A DNA stretch of 64,000 nt from Anaerovibrio slackiae. GTDB lineage: Bacteria; Bacillota; Negativicutes; Selenomonadales; Selenomonadaceae. The position numbers and the translations under genes are program-made. Numbering within the stretch: the first letter of the stretch is position 1; the number at the start of each line of letters is the position of its first letter. The stretch lies in NCBI RefSeq assembly GCF_009695585.1, contig NZ_VUNR01000013.1:16816-80815 (forward strand), read 5' to 3'. Positions 32,513 through 40,582 of this stretch are shown here, one piece after another. The notes under the pieces were generated by a model. It was not told the origin of the DNA. It made no database searches and saw only the letters and a list, made by a program, of their open reading frames with translations.

Positions 32513-32518
32513 ATTATT

Positions 32519-33553
32519 ATGGCTAAATTTCAGCAGGGCTGGCCGCTGGATTACCGCAATGGCGGCGATACAGTTGATGATATGGCACAAAAATACAGCA
32601 AGGAGTTCAACAAGGTTTATGAGCATTTAAATTCGCTGAGGGTAAGTTCTGATGGAGGCACATTTCCTACCGAGCCGGAACCATACCAGCTGCGAATTTC
32701 TGACAACAAGTTTTACATACGCAATGCGGAAAATACAGCCTGGGTATGGCTGTTTGATGTGAAGTATCGTATGGGGATTGCAGGCAGTGAGCAGTCTGTA
32801 GTGATTACAAGCGATGATGTTACCACAAAAGCTGAACCTTCCAAGATAGTAAAGACCAATTCATTGGGAAAAATTGATGCTGATATTACAGGAAGTGCAG
32901 CGAAGCTGGGAGGCCATCCTGCTGCTGATTACGTTTTAAAGAGTCTGGTTTCTGCAACTGGTGGAGCAAATAAGATTGTGCAGACTGACAGCAAAGGTGT
33001 AGCGAACATTTCCATTAGCGGGAGTGCAACCAGCCTGAATGGCATGGGGGCAGATTATTATCTGAATGTGGATTCCGTAGCGCGGCCTGTTGCAAGTGGA
33101 AAGGTAACGTATGAGAACGACAAAATTGTTAAGACGAATGATGACGGACTTTTGCCTGTGGATATAACAGGAAGCGCTGCAAGAATATCCGGCATCTCTA
33201 TAAGGCTGGATGATTTGCAGGATGGCGAAATACTGGTGTATCGCTCAGGAACCCGTACCTTTGTCAATGAAGCCAAGGGCGGGAGCAAGGCACTTACCGT
33301 TACCTATGAAGGAGTCCCACTGGTTCAGTACAACGGAGATGAGCCTCGCACTGTAGACCTGTCAATCTGCAATCCGTTTGAGTACGACGGATATGGTGAC
33401 ATAGGCCCGAGGCTGGCATATCCTTTTTTGCTGGACAGCAACGGCGATATAACCATAAGCGAAGAATATGCAGAAGCAGGCATTCCTGGTGGCGTCGTTG
33501 GTACCGGCATTTCGGTTGTAAATGGTACATATTGCGTAACTTATGAAGAATAG
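32519..33553 (+). CDS. Tail fibre or collar protein with internal repeats
   Basis: The product is 344 aa. Three related repeats share the pattern KIVKTNSLGKIDADITGSAA, NKIVQTDSKGVANISISGSA and DKIVKTNDDGLLPVDITGSA. Such repeats form beta-rich fibre shafts. The last 15 residues (TGISVVNGTYCVTYEE) reappear in a variant form at the end of the 34820-35086 product. GGAGGTG lies upstream of the ATG. Confidence 0.6.
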   Translation: MAKFQQGWPLDYRNGGDTVDDMAQKYSKEFNKVYEHLNSLRVSSDGGTFPTEPEPYQLRISDNKFYIRNAENTAWVWLFDVKYRMGIAGSEQSVVITSDDVTTKAEPSKIVKTNSLGKIDADITGSAAKLGGHPAADYVLKSLVSATGGANKIVQTDSKGVANISISGSATSLNGMGADYYLNVDSVARPVASGKVTYENDKIVKTNDDGLLPVDITGSAARISGISIRLDDLQDGEILVYRSGTRTFVNEAKGGSKALTVTYEGVPLVQYNGDEPRTVDLSICNPFEYDGYGDIGPRLAYPFLLDSNGDITISEEYAEAGIPGGVVGTGISVVNGTYCVTYEE

Positions 33554-33573
33554 CATGAAAGCAGGTGTTTTTT

Positions 33574-33864
33574 ATGCCTAGGGTGAATGTGACACGGGAC
33601 TGGAAGCTGTTGCCAGCGTCCTCAGGGACCATAGACAATAACGGCGTTGTCCCGGTTGAAATATCTCAGGATAAGGAAGTCGGGATTGTAATCCATCCCA
33701 AAAGCCGTTTTTCCTACATGAATGTTGAGCTTTATATAAAAAGCCACAAACAGGACACTATAGTATCGCTGGTTGAGTTTGCAGAGTCCGGCCAGTCCAG
33801 TGCCGGTAATATACCGGATGAAAAAATTGCTACAGATGATGATATTGATAAAATGTTTGATTAA
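33574..33864 (+). CDS. Small tail protein, 96 aa, with TDDDIDKMF tail
   Basis: It starts MPRVNVTRDWKLLPASSGTI, is beta-rich, and ends ATDDDIDKMFD. That terminal motif is shared with the next gene's product (TDDDIDAMFAGA). The ATG at 33574 has AGCAGGTG upstream. The function is unknown, probably tail tip or fibre accessory. Confidence 0.6.
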   Translation: MPRVNVTRDWKLLPASSGTIDNNGVVPVEISQDKEVGIVIHPKSRFSYMNVELYIKSHKQDTIVSLVEFAESGQSSAGNIPDEKIATDDDIDKMFD

Positions 33865-33952
33865 ATTTGAATTTATCTGATGTATAGGCGGCCGCTATAC
33901 ACCCAGATGAAGATATATTATTTTATGCTACTACGAAAGGATGTATGTTATT

Positions 33953-34468
33953 ATGGCTACCAATTTGAATGAGAAGTTTGTACAGTATGCTCAGCTGAGC
34001 CATTTCAAGACCAAGCAGGATGAGTTTAATGCTGGCCTCTATGCCAAGAAGGCTGACCTTACTACTGTATTCCGTTACAAGGGCACCGTTGATACCTTTG
34101 CCGACCTCCCTGCTTCCGACCAGGTTGTAGGCGATACCTATAATGTCGTTGCAGCCGATGTGGCTCACAACGTGAAGGCAGGGGACAACGTTGTATGGAA
34201 CGGCACTGATTGGGATGTGTTGTCCGGTATCTTCGACATCAATGCTGCCGTAAAGGTACAGGCTGAGACTATGACTGCCGGTACCAAGGTTGCCACCATT
34301 ACCATTGATGGCGTACCTACTGAGATTAACGTGCCGAAGGTAACTGCTACTGCCACCGATACTGCTGGTTACAAGGCTGCGACCATCTCCGTGAATGGTG
34401 CCGATGTGGATGTGTACGTACCTGTGTGCACTGATGATGATATTGATGCAATGTTTGCCGGTGCCTAA
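33953..34468 (+). CDS. Tail/tip structural protein, 171 aa
   Basis: A beta-rich protein (FRYKGTVDTFADLPASDQVVGDTYNV resembles fibre-linking modules) with Ig-like repeats (KVATITIDGVPTEINVP, KAATISVNGADVDVYVP). It ends TDDDIDAMFAGA. GAAAGGATG precedes the ATG at 33953. A terminator follows, so it may be strongly expressed. Confidence 0.65.
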   Translation: MATNLNEKFVQYAQLSHFKTKQDEFNAGLYAKKADLTTVFRYKGTVDTFADLPASDQVVGDTYNVVAADVAHNVKAGDNVVWNGTDWDVLSGIFDINAAVKVQAETMTAGTKVATITIDGVPTEINVPKVTATATDTAGYKAATISVNGADVDVYVPVCTDDDIDAMFAGA

Positions 34469-34495
34469 GGGCAATAATCTGCTGTGAATGATAGG

Positions 34496-34534
34496 ATAAA
34501 GCCCTGTTTGGCGTATGGACTTGCAGGGCTTTAT
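34496..34534 (+). terminator. Intrinsic terminator within the tail operon
   Basis: ATAAAGCCCTG (34496-34506) pairs perfectly over 11 bp with CAGGGCTTTAT (34524-34534). It follows the 33953 gene and precedes the DGR unit. Confidence 0.75.
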
Positions 34535-34555
34535 TTACAGATTTAGGAGGCAGGT

Positions 34556-34813
34556 ATGGCAAATAGTAAATTTATAGACAGTAAGAATCTGGAACGCTTC
34601 AAGAAAAACATAGATAATAAATATTCTTCCTTACCTGCGATAGTATTTCCCACTTTGCCTACGACAGATAATACACCGGGAAAGATTGTCTTTTGCGAGC
34701 AGGATGAGAGGTTATATATTTATACTTCCAGCGGCTTCAAGAAGGTGCCATGGGAGGATGAAATACTGTTTGCACTCAATGAAGATAACCAGATTTGCCA
34801 GAAGGAGGTCTGA
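34556..34813 (+). CDS. Small tail-region protein, 85 aa
   Basis: It begins MANSKFIDSKNLERFKKNID, then FPTLPTTDNTPGKIVFCEQDERLYIYT. This resembles modules that join fibre proteins to the tail. TTAGGAGG precedes the ATG. Confidence 0.6.
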   Translation: MANSKFIDSKNLERFKKNIDNKYSSLPAIVFPTLPTTDNTPGKIVFCEQDERLYIYTSSGFKKVPWEDEILFALNEDNQICQKEV

Positions 34814-34819
34814 TTTTTT

Positions 34820-35086
34820 ATGGATAGGGGATGGTCTCCCAATGTGCATGTAAGCAAGCTTGGTAATCCTAGAAATCCCTGGGAAAATGTCTATGCAAAA
34901 ACGGCAGAAATAGAAGCGTTTAAAAACAAGGGGACTACAAGCACGCCTGTTTATTTTGATAAAAACGGGATACCTCAGCCAGTCAATGAGGTTAAAGCTG
35001 ATACTGCAAAAACAGCTGAGGAAGCCAAGACAGGCATGGGCTTGTCGGTTGTAAATGGCCTTGTTTGCATAACTTATAACACATGA
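34820..35086 (+). CDS. Small tail-region protein, 88 aa
   Basis: It starts MDRGWSPNVHVSKLGNPRNPW and ends MGLSVVNGLVCITYNT, close to the C-terminus of the 32519 product. The shared end may be an assembly or trimerisation tag. AGAAGGAGG lies upstream. Confidence 0.6.
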   Translation: MDRGWSPNVHVSKLGNPRNPWENVYAKTAEIEAFKNKGTTSTPVYFDKNGIPQPVNEVKADTAKTAEEAKTGMGLSVVNGLVCITYNT

Positions 35087-35102
35087 ATGAAAGGAGAAAA
35101 TT

Positions 35103-35963
35103 ATGGCAACAGTAACAAAAGCAATCCTTACTGATGAGACGGGATTGAAAATCGTGGATGCGATTAACGCCAAGAACATCATGGATATTATTAACAATTA
35201 TGGGCTTTCCCACAACAGCATCTACCGTGGCAAGGACCTGACTAGCTATTTTGCTAGCGGTGAAATGTCCCAGGCCATCGCAAATGGTACGTTCAAGGAC
35301 ATCTACATCGGCGACTACATCATCCAGCCGATTACCGTGGACGGCACCACGTACAACGTAAAGTGGGTGGTAGCAGACTTCGACTATTACTACGGTGTTG
35401 GAGATACCGAGTGCACTGCGCATCACATCTTGATGATTCCGGATGTTACTGTACAGATGAATGTAAGCATGAATGATACCAACGACACCACGGGGGCGTA
35501 CCTGGGCTCAAAAATGTGGACAGTCAATATGCCACTGTACAAGACTGGCATCATCAACGCTTTCGGCGATGCACACGTGCTGAAGCACAGGGAACTTTTG
35601 ACAAAGACTATGAGCCCTACAGCTACAAGTGCTGCCGGTGCTGGCTGGACTGGCTCCTGCACGGATTGGGAATGGGCTGACACCTGGGTTAATATCCCGA
35701 ATGAGCCGATGGTATATGGTGGACGCGTGTTCAGTTCTTCCGGGTTTGATGTTGGATGCGCCAACAAGCAGCTGGCACTGTTCCGCCATGAGCGTTTTTC
35801 TAAGAACAAGTACAGTGACGGTGCGAGAAAGTGGTTCTGGCTCCGTGCGGTTGCTTCCGGTAGTCGGTTCTGCGTTGCCTACGGCGATGGCGGTGCCAGC
35901 TGCACCGATGCGTCTGGTCGCAACTCCCGCGGGGGCGTCCGCCCGTATTTCCTGCTCCGCTAA
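35103..35963 (+). CDS. DGR-diversified tail-tip protein, lectin-like C-terminus
   Basis: The product is 286 aa. The C-terminal third has the pattern of C-type-lectin-fold DGR targets: KWFWLRAVASGSRFC, variable residues, then SGRNSRGGVRPYFLLR. The last 40 codons contain the variable repeat (35846-35945), in which 16 of 100 bases differ from the template, all at template adenines. The protein should sit at the virion tip and bind receptors. GAAAGGAG precedes the ATG. A double hairpin follows directly after the variable repeat. Confidence 0.9.
   Translation: MATVTKAILTDETGLKIVDAINAKNIMDIINNYGLSHNSIYRGKDLTSYFASGEMSQAIANGTFKDIYIGDYIIQPITVDGTTYNVKWVVADFDYYYGVGDTECTAHHILMIPDVTVQMNVSMNDTNDTTGAYLGSKMWTVNMPLYKTGIINAFGDAHVLKHRELLTKTMSPTATSAAGAGWTGSCTDWEWADTWVNIPNEPMVYGGRVFSSSGFDVGCANKQLALFRHERFSKNKYSDGARKWFWLRAVASGSRFCVAYGDGGASCTDASGRNSRGGVRPYFLLR
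35846..35945 (+). repeat. DGR variable repeat (VR)
   Basis: It aligns without gaps to the template at 36575-36674. Of 24 template adenines, 16 are changed here (A to G, T or C). None of the other 76 positions differs. Changes fall mainly in AAY codons of the template, so mostly surface residues of the lectin fold are altered. Confidence 0.95.
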
Positions 35964-36004
35964 CCCCAAACCACGCCCCTTTATGGGGCGTGCCAGGTTA
36001 GCGG
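35957..36004 (+). promoter_or_regulatory. Nested hairpin downstream of the VR
   Basis: The outer stem CCGCTAACC (35957-35965) pairs with GGTTAGCGG (35996-36004). The inner stem CACGCCCC (35972-35979) pairs with GGGGCGTG (35985-35992) around TTTAT. The outer arm includes the stop codon of the target gene. DGR targets in other phages need a hairpin or cruciform just after the VR for efficient retrohoming. Termination is an alternative role. Confidence 0.8.
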
Positions 36005-36021
36005 CTTAGGAGGAATGAAAA

Positions 36022-36549
36022 ATGTCAGTATTAGCACGCAACAGAAGCATCTCGAAATTGAAATTCTATGTAAATGCAAAGAATATACATGCCAAGCTGA
36101 TGGATTTGTGTCAGCGGGATTTCGGTGTGAAGATGATAAGAAATATCGTGATACACAAAAACAGGATGGAGCCGGAAGACGCAGAAACCCTGGCAAATCT
36201 TGCGGAAAAGTATTATGGCACGCCTAAATTACCGGCCAAATACCCCGAGCGTATTGTTGAGAAATACTTCAATGCAATATGGGATATATCCACGGCAATG
36301 CTGCATAACGTTATATGCGCATATACCTTGTGGCCGACATGCAAAGCAGAAGCTGATGAACGGCGCATTTACCAGGACAGGGCTATAGCAAACTGTGAAG
36401 TGCTTATTGTTGAGCTTGAGCTTGCATCGCGGGAACTGGATGTATCCGCCGATAAATATAAGCAGTATATCGCGATGCTGGATGAGGAAGTCGGCCTGCT
36501 GAAAGGCTGGCGGAAATCAGACAACAAAAGGTTCAAGGATTTGAAGTGA
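36022..36549 (+). CDS. DGR accessory (Avd-like) protein
   Basis: The product is 175 aa, nearly all helical, and lies between the VR and the template, where Avd genes are found. Avd forms a pentameric barrel that binds reverse transcriptase and template RNA. It is longer than Bordetella Avd (about 128 aa), with a basic N-terminus (RNRSISKLKFYVNAK) and several predicted long helices. AGGAGGAATG lies upstream. The assignment depends mainly on position and fold type. Confidence 0.65.
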   Translation: MSVLARNRSISKLKFYVNAKNIHAKLMDLCQRDFGVKMIRNIVIHKNRMEPEDAETLANLAEKYYGTPKLPAKYPERIVEKYFNAIWDISTAMLHNVICAYTLWPTCKAEADERRIYQDRAIANCEVLIVELELASRELDVSADKYKQYIAMLDEEVGLLKGWRKSDNKRFKDLK

Positions 36550-36574
36550 TTAATTTTACAGGGTGTCAGCTGAT

Positions 36575-36674
36575 TGCGGTTGCTTCCGGTAGTCGGTTCT
36601 GCAATGCCAACAACAATGGCAATGCCAACTACAACGATGCGTCTAATCGCAACTCCAACGGGGGCATCCGCCCG
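36575..36674 (+). repeat. DGR template repeat (TR)
   Basis: This 100-nt non-coding template contains 10 AAY codons in the VR frame, the hallmark of adenine-targeted diversification. A hairpin CTGCCG-CACCAA-CGGCAG (36686-36703) lies just after it, in the spacer region that supports cDNA synthesis in known DGRs. The transcript presumably continues into the reverse transcriptase gene. Confidence 0.95.
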
Positions 36675-36818
36675 CTTCTCTGAGGCTGCCGCACCAACGG
36701 CAGGAGAAAAATGAGCAGGGAATGAGCTGGCATCCTTCCACACTTTGTGGCAAATAGGAGCTGTGACGATACCGGCCAAGGCTGTTGTATCTGCAAGCAC
36801 AGCAGGAAAGGATAAAAA

Positions 36819-37970
36819 ATGCAGGATTTTACCAGTGCCGATAATTTGCTGCGTGGCTACCAGCGCACAGTAAAATGCAGTGGCTGGAAAGAGGCTACCC
36901 AGAAATTCGGGCTGAATCTGATGAGGGAGATTTTCTCCCTGCAGGACAGCCTGAGAAACGGCACCTATGAGCAGCAGAAGGGCGCGATATTTATATTGCA
37001 TGAGCAGGGCAGGAAAAGGCTGGTGAGGGCTCTGACAGTGAGGGATGCGGTTATGCAGCATTCCTTGTGCGATACAGTCCTCACGCCAGCTTTGTCCAGG
37101 TATTTGATACACGACAATGGAGCTAGCCTAAAAGGAAAAGGTATCAGCTTCACCAGGCGGAGATTCGAGCAGCATCTGAGGTGGCATTATGTAAGATATG
37201 GCAAAGCCGGATATGTACTCAAAATAGATTTCCGCAAATATTTTGATAACATCCGCCATGATGTGCTCATGCAGGAAATATCCCGCAGGGTTGCTGACAA
37301 AACTGTACTGGACACCATCCAGAAGGTTCTGGCTGCCAATGAGCATGATGTTGAATATGTGCCGGGCATTAACCCGGACGATGTGCTGTTCAACGCATTA
37401 GAGCATTACAACCCCGACCGGCCAAGGCCGGAAAAGACGATGCGCATCAGGAAGTCGGTTGCCATCGGTGCACCGCTGGCACAGATTGCAGGCATCTACC
37501 TGCCAACGCGGATTGACACATGGTGCAAAAATGTCAGGCAGATACATTGCTATGATGCGTATATGGATGACCGCATTATCATCCACCCGGACAAAGAGTT
37601 CCTGAAAAAGCTGTTGCTGGAGATAAAAGCTATTTGCAAAGACCTGGGGATTTTCGTGCATGACGGAAAAACGCAGATCATCAAACTGAGCAAAGGATTC
37701 ACGTTCCTGAAAACCAGGTACATCCTGACAGACAGCGGGAAAATCATCCGAAGGATTCCTAAAGATGTCCTGAGCAGGCAGAAGCGGAAAATGCGCAAAA
37801 TGGCAGCTATGGTCAGGGACGGAGAAATTTCCTACAGAGATTTCGCCAATCAATATAAAAGCTGGCGCGGTGACAAGAAGCGTTACCATGCCAGGAAGGT
37901 ATTAGCAGAAATGGATAAATTATTTAAGGAGCTGAACGAACATGGAAAACGAGAAGCAGAATATCATTAA
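36819..37970 (+). CDS. DGR reverse transcriptase
   Basis: The product is 383 aa. Motif A is YVLKIDFRKYFDNIRHDVLM (about residues 130-150). The DGR-type motif 4 is IGAPLAQIAG near 214. The catalytic centre is YMDD near 246, with a thumb region after. It copies the template RNA into A-mutated cDNA. GGAAAGGATA precedes the ATG. The next gene overlaps its end by 29 bp. Confidence 0.93.
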   Translation: MQDFTSADNLLRGYQRTVKCSGWKEATQKFGLNLMREIFSLQDSLRNGTYEQQKGAIFILHEQGRKRLVRALTVRDAVMQHSLCDTVLTPALSRYLIHDNGASLKGKGISFTRRRFEQHLRWHYVRYGKAGYVLKIDFRKYFDNIRHDVLMQEISRRVADKTVLDTIQKVLAANEHDVEYVPGINPDDVLFNALEHYNPDRPRPEKTMRIRKSVAIGAPLAQIAGIYLPTRIDTWCKNVRQIHCYDAYMDDRIIIHPDKEFLKKLLLEIKAICKDLGIFVHDGKTQIIKLSKGFTFLKTRYILTDSGKIIRRIPKDVLSRQKRKMRKMAAMVRDGEISYRDFANQYKSWRGDKKRYHARKVLAEMDKLFKELNEHGKREAEYH

Positions 37971-38196
37971 CGGCAAAGAGCAGGAAATCATCAATCTTAC
38001 CAATGATTTAACCAGCCCTGTATCTGCCATCGGTGATTACAAAATCATCAAGTGCTATGAAGCCGCCCTGCTGGGCAAGAATGATATGCCTTATGATGTG
38101 AATGGACTGGTTGAGCAGCGTCAGGCGGTGCGTGACAAAATCAATGCGCTCCAGGCAGAAGTCAAGGCTCTCAGGGCAGAGGCACAGGCTGAGTGA
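37942..38196 (+). CDS. Coiled-coil protein, 84 aa
   Basis: It starts MENEKQNIINGKEQEIINLT and ends with a charged coiled coil (RDKINALQAEVKALRAEAQAE). It overlaps the reverse transcriptase gene and may be a small tail chaperone or DGR accessory. The function is unknown. Confidence 0.6.
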   Translation: MENEKQNIINGKEQEIINLTNDLTSPVSAIGDYKIIKCYEAALLGKNDMPYDVNGLVEQRQAVRDKINALQAEVKALRAEAQAE

Positions 38197-38396
38197 TGCA
38201 GGAGCTTGAACTTAGGGCAAAACTGAGTGACATGACAATTGATATGCTGGTGGAGATAATCGTGGAATTGCTCCACCTCATATCTGCCCTGAACCGGGAG
38301 GTGAAAATATATGAGGAGAATAAAAAATGCGCTGCTGGCGATGATTTTTACGGTATTGATGCTATTATCAATGCCTGTTCTGGCCGCAGAGCGTAA
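38196..38396 (+). CDS. Small hypothetical protein, 66 aa
   Basis: It begins MQELELRAKLSDMTIDMLVE. It overlaps the next gene by 86 bp in another frame, so its last third may not be real. The start overlaps the previous stop. Confidence 0.4.
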   Translation: MQELELRAKLSDMTIDMLVEIIVELLHLISALNREVKIYEENKKCAAGDDFYGIDAIINACSGRRA

Positions 38397-38616
38397 TATT
38401 GCTGACAGCGTGGGTGTTGACAGGTTTGCTCATTTCGGGCTCAGCTATGTTATTTGTGACCAGCTTAAACGAAACGCTGGCTTCAATGATTTTTGGGCGG
38501 CTACGACTACGCTGGCAATTGGCGCAGCAAAGGAAAAATGGATTGATAATCAGTGGGACACCGGTGACTTCGCTGCTGATTGTGCCGGGGTGCTGTTCTA
38601 TCAGATAAGGTTTTAG
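38311..38616 (+). CDS. Secreted or membrane protein, YfiM/DUF2279-like, 101 aa
   Basis: A clear signal peptide (MRRIKNALLAMIFTVLMLLS, cleavage after PVLA) is followed by DRFAHFGLSYVICDQLKRN and AAKEKWIDNQWDTGDFAADCAGV. That pattern is typical of DUF2279-like envelope proteins. It is in the lysis region, so a spanin-like or lysis-control role is possible. GGGAGGTG precedes the ATG. Confidence 0.65.
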   Translation: MRRIKNALLAMIFTVLMLLSMPVLAAERNIADSVGVDRFAHFGLSYVICDQLKRNAGFNDFWAATTTLAIGAAKEKWIDNQWDTGDFAADCAGVLFYQIRF

Positions 38617-38626
38617 GGGTGAAGCT

Positions 38627-39076
38627 ATGGAAAAAGCAGTTTGCTCTATACGGGATTTTTTGCCGGGGACGGGAGGTGCCGGGGCGGTGGTAGGAGGGGT
38701 TAGTTCTGTGGCAGGCCTGATTGTAACTCACTTATTCGGCGGCTGGTCCGTAGGGCTTGAAGGGCTGTTAATTGCCATGATTATTGACTATATCACAGGC
38801 GTATCAGCATCCTTTTTCTGCCCGGAGCTGTCACTTGACAGCCGCATCGGCTTCCGGGGCATTGTGAAAAAAGTGCTGATATTGCTCATGGTGTCCATGG
38901 GGCATATCATGGATGCGGTTATAGGCACGGAGCTGGTGATGCCGATGGTGCTCTATTTCTACCTTGCCAATGAGTGCTTGTCCATAACGGAGAATATCGC
39001 AAATGCTGGTGTCCCGATACCGAATAGGCTGAAATCTACATTGAAGCAGGTTAGGGAAGGGAGAGTGAAAGGATGA
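38627..39076 (+). CDS. Phage holin
   Basis: The product is 149 aa with three or four TM segments (AVVGGVSSVAGLIVTHLF, LLIAMIIDYITGVSASFF, VLILLMVSMGHIMDAVIG). This is the holin_4/toxin-secretion type. It makes the membrane lesion that releases endolysin. It overlaps the endolysin gene by 4 bp, as lysis cassettes usually do. Confidence 0.85.
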   Translation: MEKAVCSIRDFLPGTGGAGAVVGGVSSVAGLIVTHLFGGWSVGLEGLLIAMIIDYITGVSASFFCPELSLDSRIGFRGIVKKVLILLMVSMGHIMDAVIGTELVMPMVLYFYLANECLSITENIANAGVPIPNRLKSTLKQVREGRVKG

Positions 39077-39690
39077 AAAGAGAAGTAACAATTGATGAAG
39101 TTGAAAATATGGCGGCATCCGCCAGGGAGTCAGTCTGGAATAAGGCGAAAGCTGAAGGCAGGGAGCCGAAAATCTACTTGCACTGGACGGCTGGCAATCA
39201 TACCGCTGTATTTGAGGATTATCACATTAACATTACAGGTGATGGTGAAATCTATGTGACTACTGATGATTTGTCGGAGACTAAAAGCCACACCTGGCGG
39301 AGAAATACCGGCTCCATTGGCATCGCTCTTTGCTGCTGCTATGGCGGCGGTTCTGCCAGCCTCGGAGGCTTCCCGCCGACTGCTAAGCAGATAGAAGTTA
39401 TGGCTCAGGTTATTGATAGGGTTGCCACTGCCTTGTGGCTAACTATCGACAAGGCTCACGTGATGAGCCACGGCGAGGCAGCGAATAACGAGGACGGCGG
39501 TGTTGGCACCCACAAGCCCTATGCCTGGTGGAATGATGGCTACGGGGATGGAGATACCCGTGGCGACCTTGAGTATCTTGGCACCAGCGAGAGCCCGTCT
39601 TACAAGCCGTGGGCTACCGATGGCAGTCGTGGCGGTGATGTGCTCCGTGGCAAAGCCAACTGGTACAAGAATCAGAGGGAGTGTTCATGA
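39073..39690 (+). CDS. Endolysin, amidase-like
   Basis: The product is 205 aa. YLHWTAGNHTAVFEDYHINIT, GSIGIALCCCYGG and the later KAHVMSHGEAA carry the His residues expected for the amidase_2 zinc site. The final part (KPWATDGSRGGDVLRGKANWY) is also family-like. It cleaves the N-acetylmuramoyl-L-alanine bond. It directly follows the holin gene. Confidence 0.82.
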   Translation: MKREVTIDEVENMAASARESVWNKAKAEGREPKIYLHWTAGNHTAVFEDYHINITGDGEIYVTTDDLSETKSHTWRRNTGSIGIALCCCYGGGSASLGGFPPTAKQIEVMAQVIDRVATALWLTIDKAHVMSHGEAANNEDGGVGTHKPYAWWNDGYGDGDTRGDLEYLGTSESPSYKPWATDGSRGGDVLRGKANWYKNQRECS

Positions 39691-39691
39691 A

Positions 39692-39940
39692 ATGATTTTA
39701 GCAGATACTATTGAGATGATGAATAGCGAAGATTTTAAGGAGCGCTTTAGAGCAGAGTATTTTCAGTTGAAAATCAGATACCAAAAGTTGCATGATATGG
39801 TTGTGAAATATGAAGCCGGTACTTTGCCGTTTACGCCGAACTGTCCATTAGAATTACTGAAACATCAGAAAAGTTTGATGGGGCAGTATCTGTACGATTT
39901 GGAAGTAAGGGCGCAAATTGAAAAAATATGCTTATCGTAA
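39692..39940 (+). CDS. Conserved small phage protein, 82 aa
   Basis: It begins MILADTIEMMNSEDFKERFRA, then YFQLKIRYQKLHDMVVKYEAGTLPFTPNCP. This is a pattern found after endolysin genes in many Bacillota phages, with unknown function. The start is 2 bp after the endolysin stop. Confidence 0.7.
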   Translation: MILADTIEMMNSEDFKERFRAEYFQLKIRYQKLHDMVVKYEAGTLPFTPNCPLELLKHQKSLMGQYLYDLEVRAQIEKICLS

Positions 39941-39953
39941 TGTGATTTTGGTT

Positions 39954-39975
39954 CAGGCGGTGTAAAAGCCGCCTG
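39954..39975 (+). terminator. Terminator after the lysis genes
   Basis: CAGGCGG (39954-39960) pairs with CCGCCTG (39969-39975) and is followed by TTTTATTT. It separates the lysis genes from the ejection-protein operon. Confidence 0.7.
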
Positions 39976-39995
39976 TTTTATTTGGAGGGATTATA

Positions 39996-40577
39996 ATGGC
40001 GCAGGTTTCGGCAGAACAGTTACGTTCGGCTTTTTTATCGGAAAAAGACAACAAGGAGTCGTTCGCACAGAAAGCACAGGAACAATTACGCAAAGACCAA
40101 ATGTCGGCGATGCAGCTGGCTATGCTACGCAACCAGTATGGCGATATTGTAAATGCAGCTCAGTCATATAGCAGCAATCCGGATAGCTTGTCAGCGCGGA
40201 ATACATTTTTCCAAGCACTTAGAGCAAACGATGCTACAAAGGCAGGTGCAAATACCATGTTAGGCAATCGTGGCAGTGCTGGTGATGTTATAAATGGCGC
40301 ACTGGGAGCGACAGGTAATACTGGCCTTGGCAATCTGTTTTCGCTTCTGGCAGAAGAACAGGACAGAAATAATCGTGGTGTAGATTTAAGCGGATACACT
40401 GATAAGGGAATGGGAATTATGACTATTATGGGCGGCCAGCAGTCTGGAAATTCAGGTCAGGGAGAAAATAAGAATGTTTATGGCAGCAGTGGTGCACCGA
40501 ACCTTATACCTGGTCTTATGGGGAGTGCCGATAATAGCAATGCTGGAGGTAGTTTGCGGACATTAAAGAAAGTGTGA
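39996..40577 (+). CDS. Hypothetical virion protein, 193 aa
   Basis: It begins MAQVSAEQLRSAFLSEKD. It has a helical first third, then is Gly/Asn/Gln-rich and low in complexity (GNSGQGENKNVYGSSG). It is the first gene of the ejection-protein operon. TTGGAGGG precedes the ATG. Confidence 0.6.
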   Translation: MAQVSAEQLRSAFLSEKDNKESFAQKAQEQLRKDQMSAMQLAMLRNQYGDIVNAAQSYSSNPDSLSARNTFFQALRANDATKAGANTMLGNRGSAGDVINGALGATGNTGLGNLFSLLAEEQDRNNRGVDLSGYTDKGMGIMTIMGGQQSGNSGQGENKNVYGSSGAPNLIPGLMGSADNSNAGGSLRTLKKV

Positions 40578-40582
40578 TAGGC

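Noticed and set aside
36575..36674. Template repeat as a coding remnant of a duplicated tail gene
   Set aside because: All differences from the target are at adenines and a reverse transcriptase follows, which a simple gene duplication would not give.
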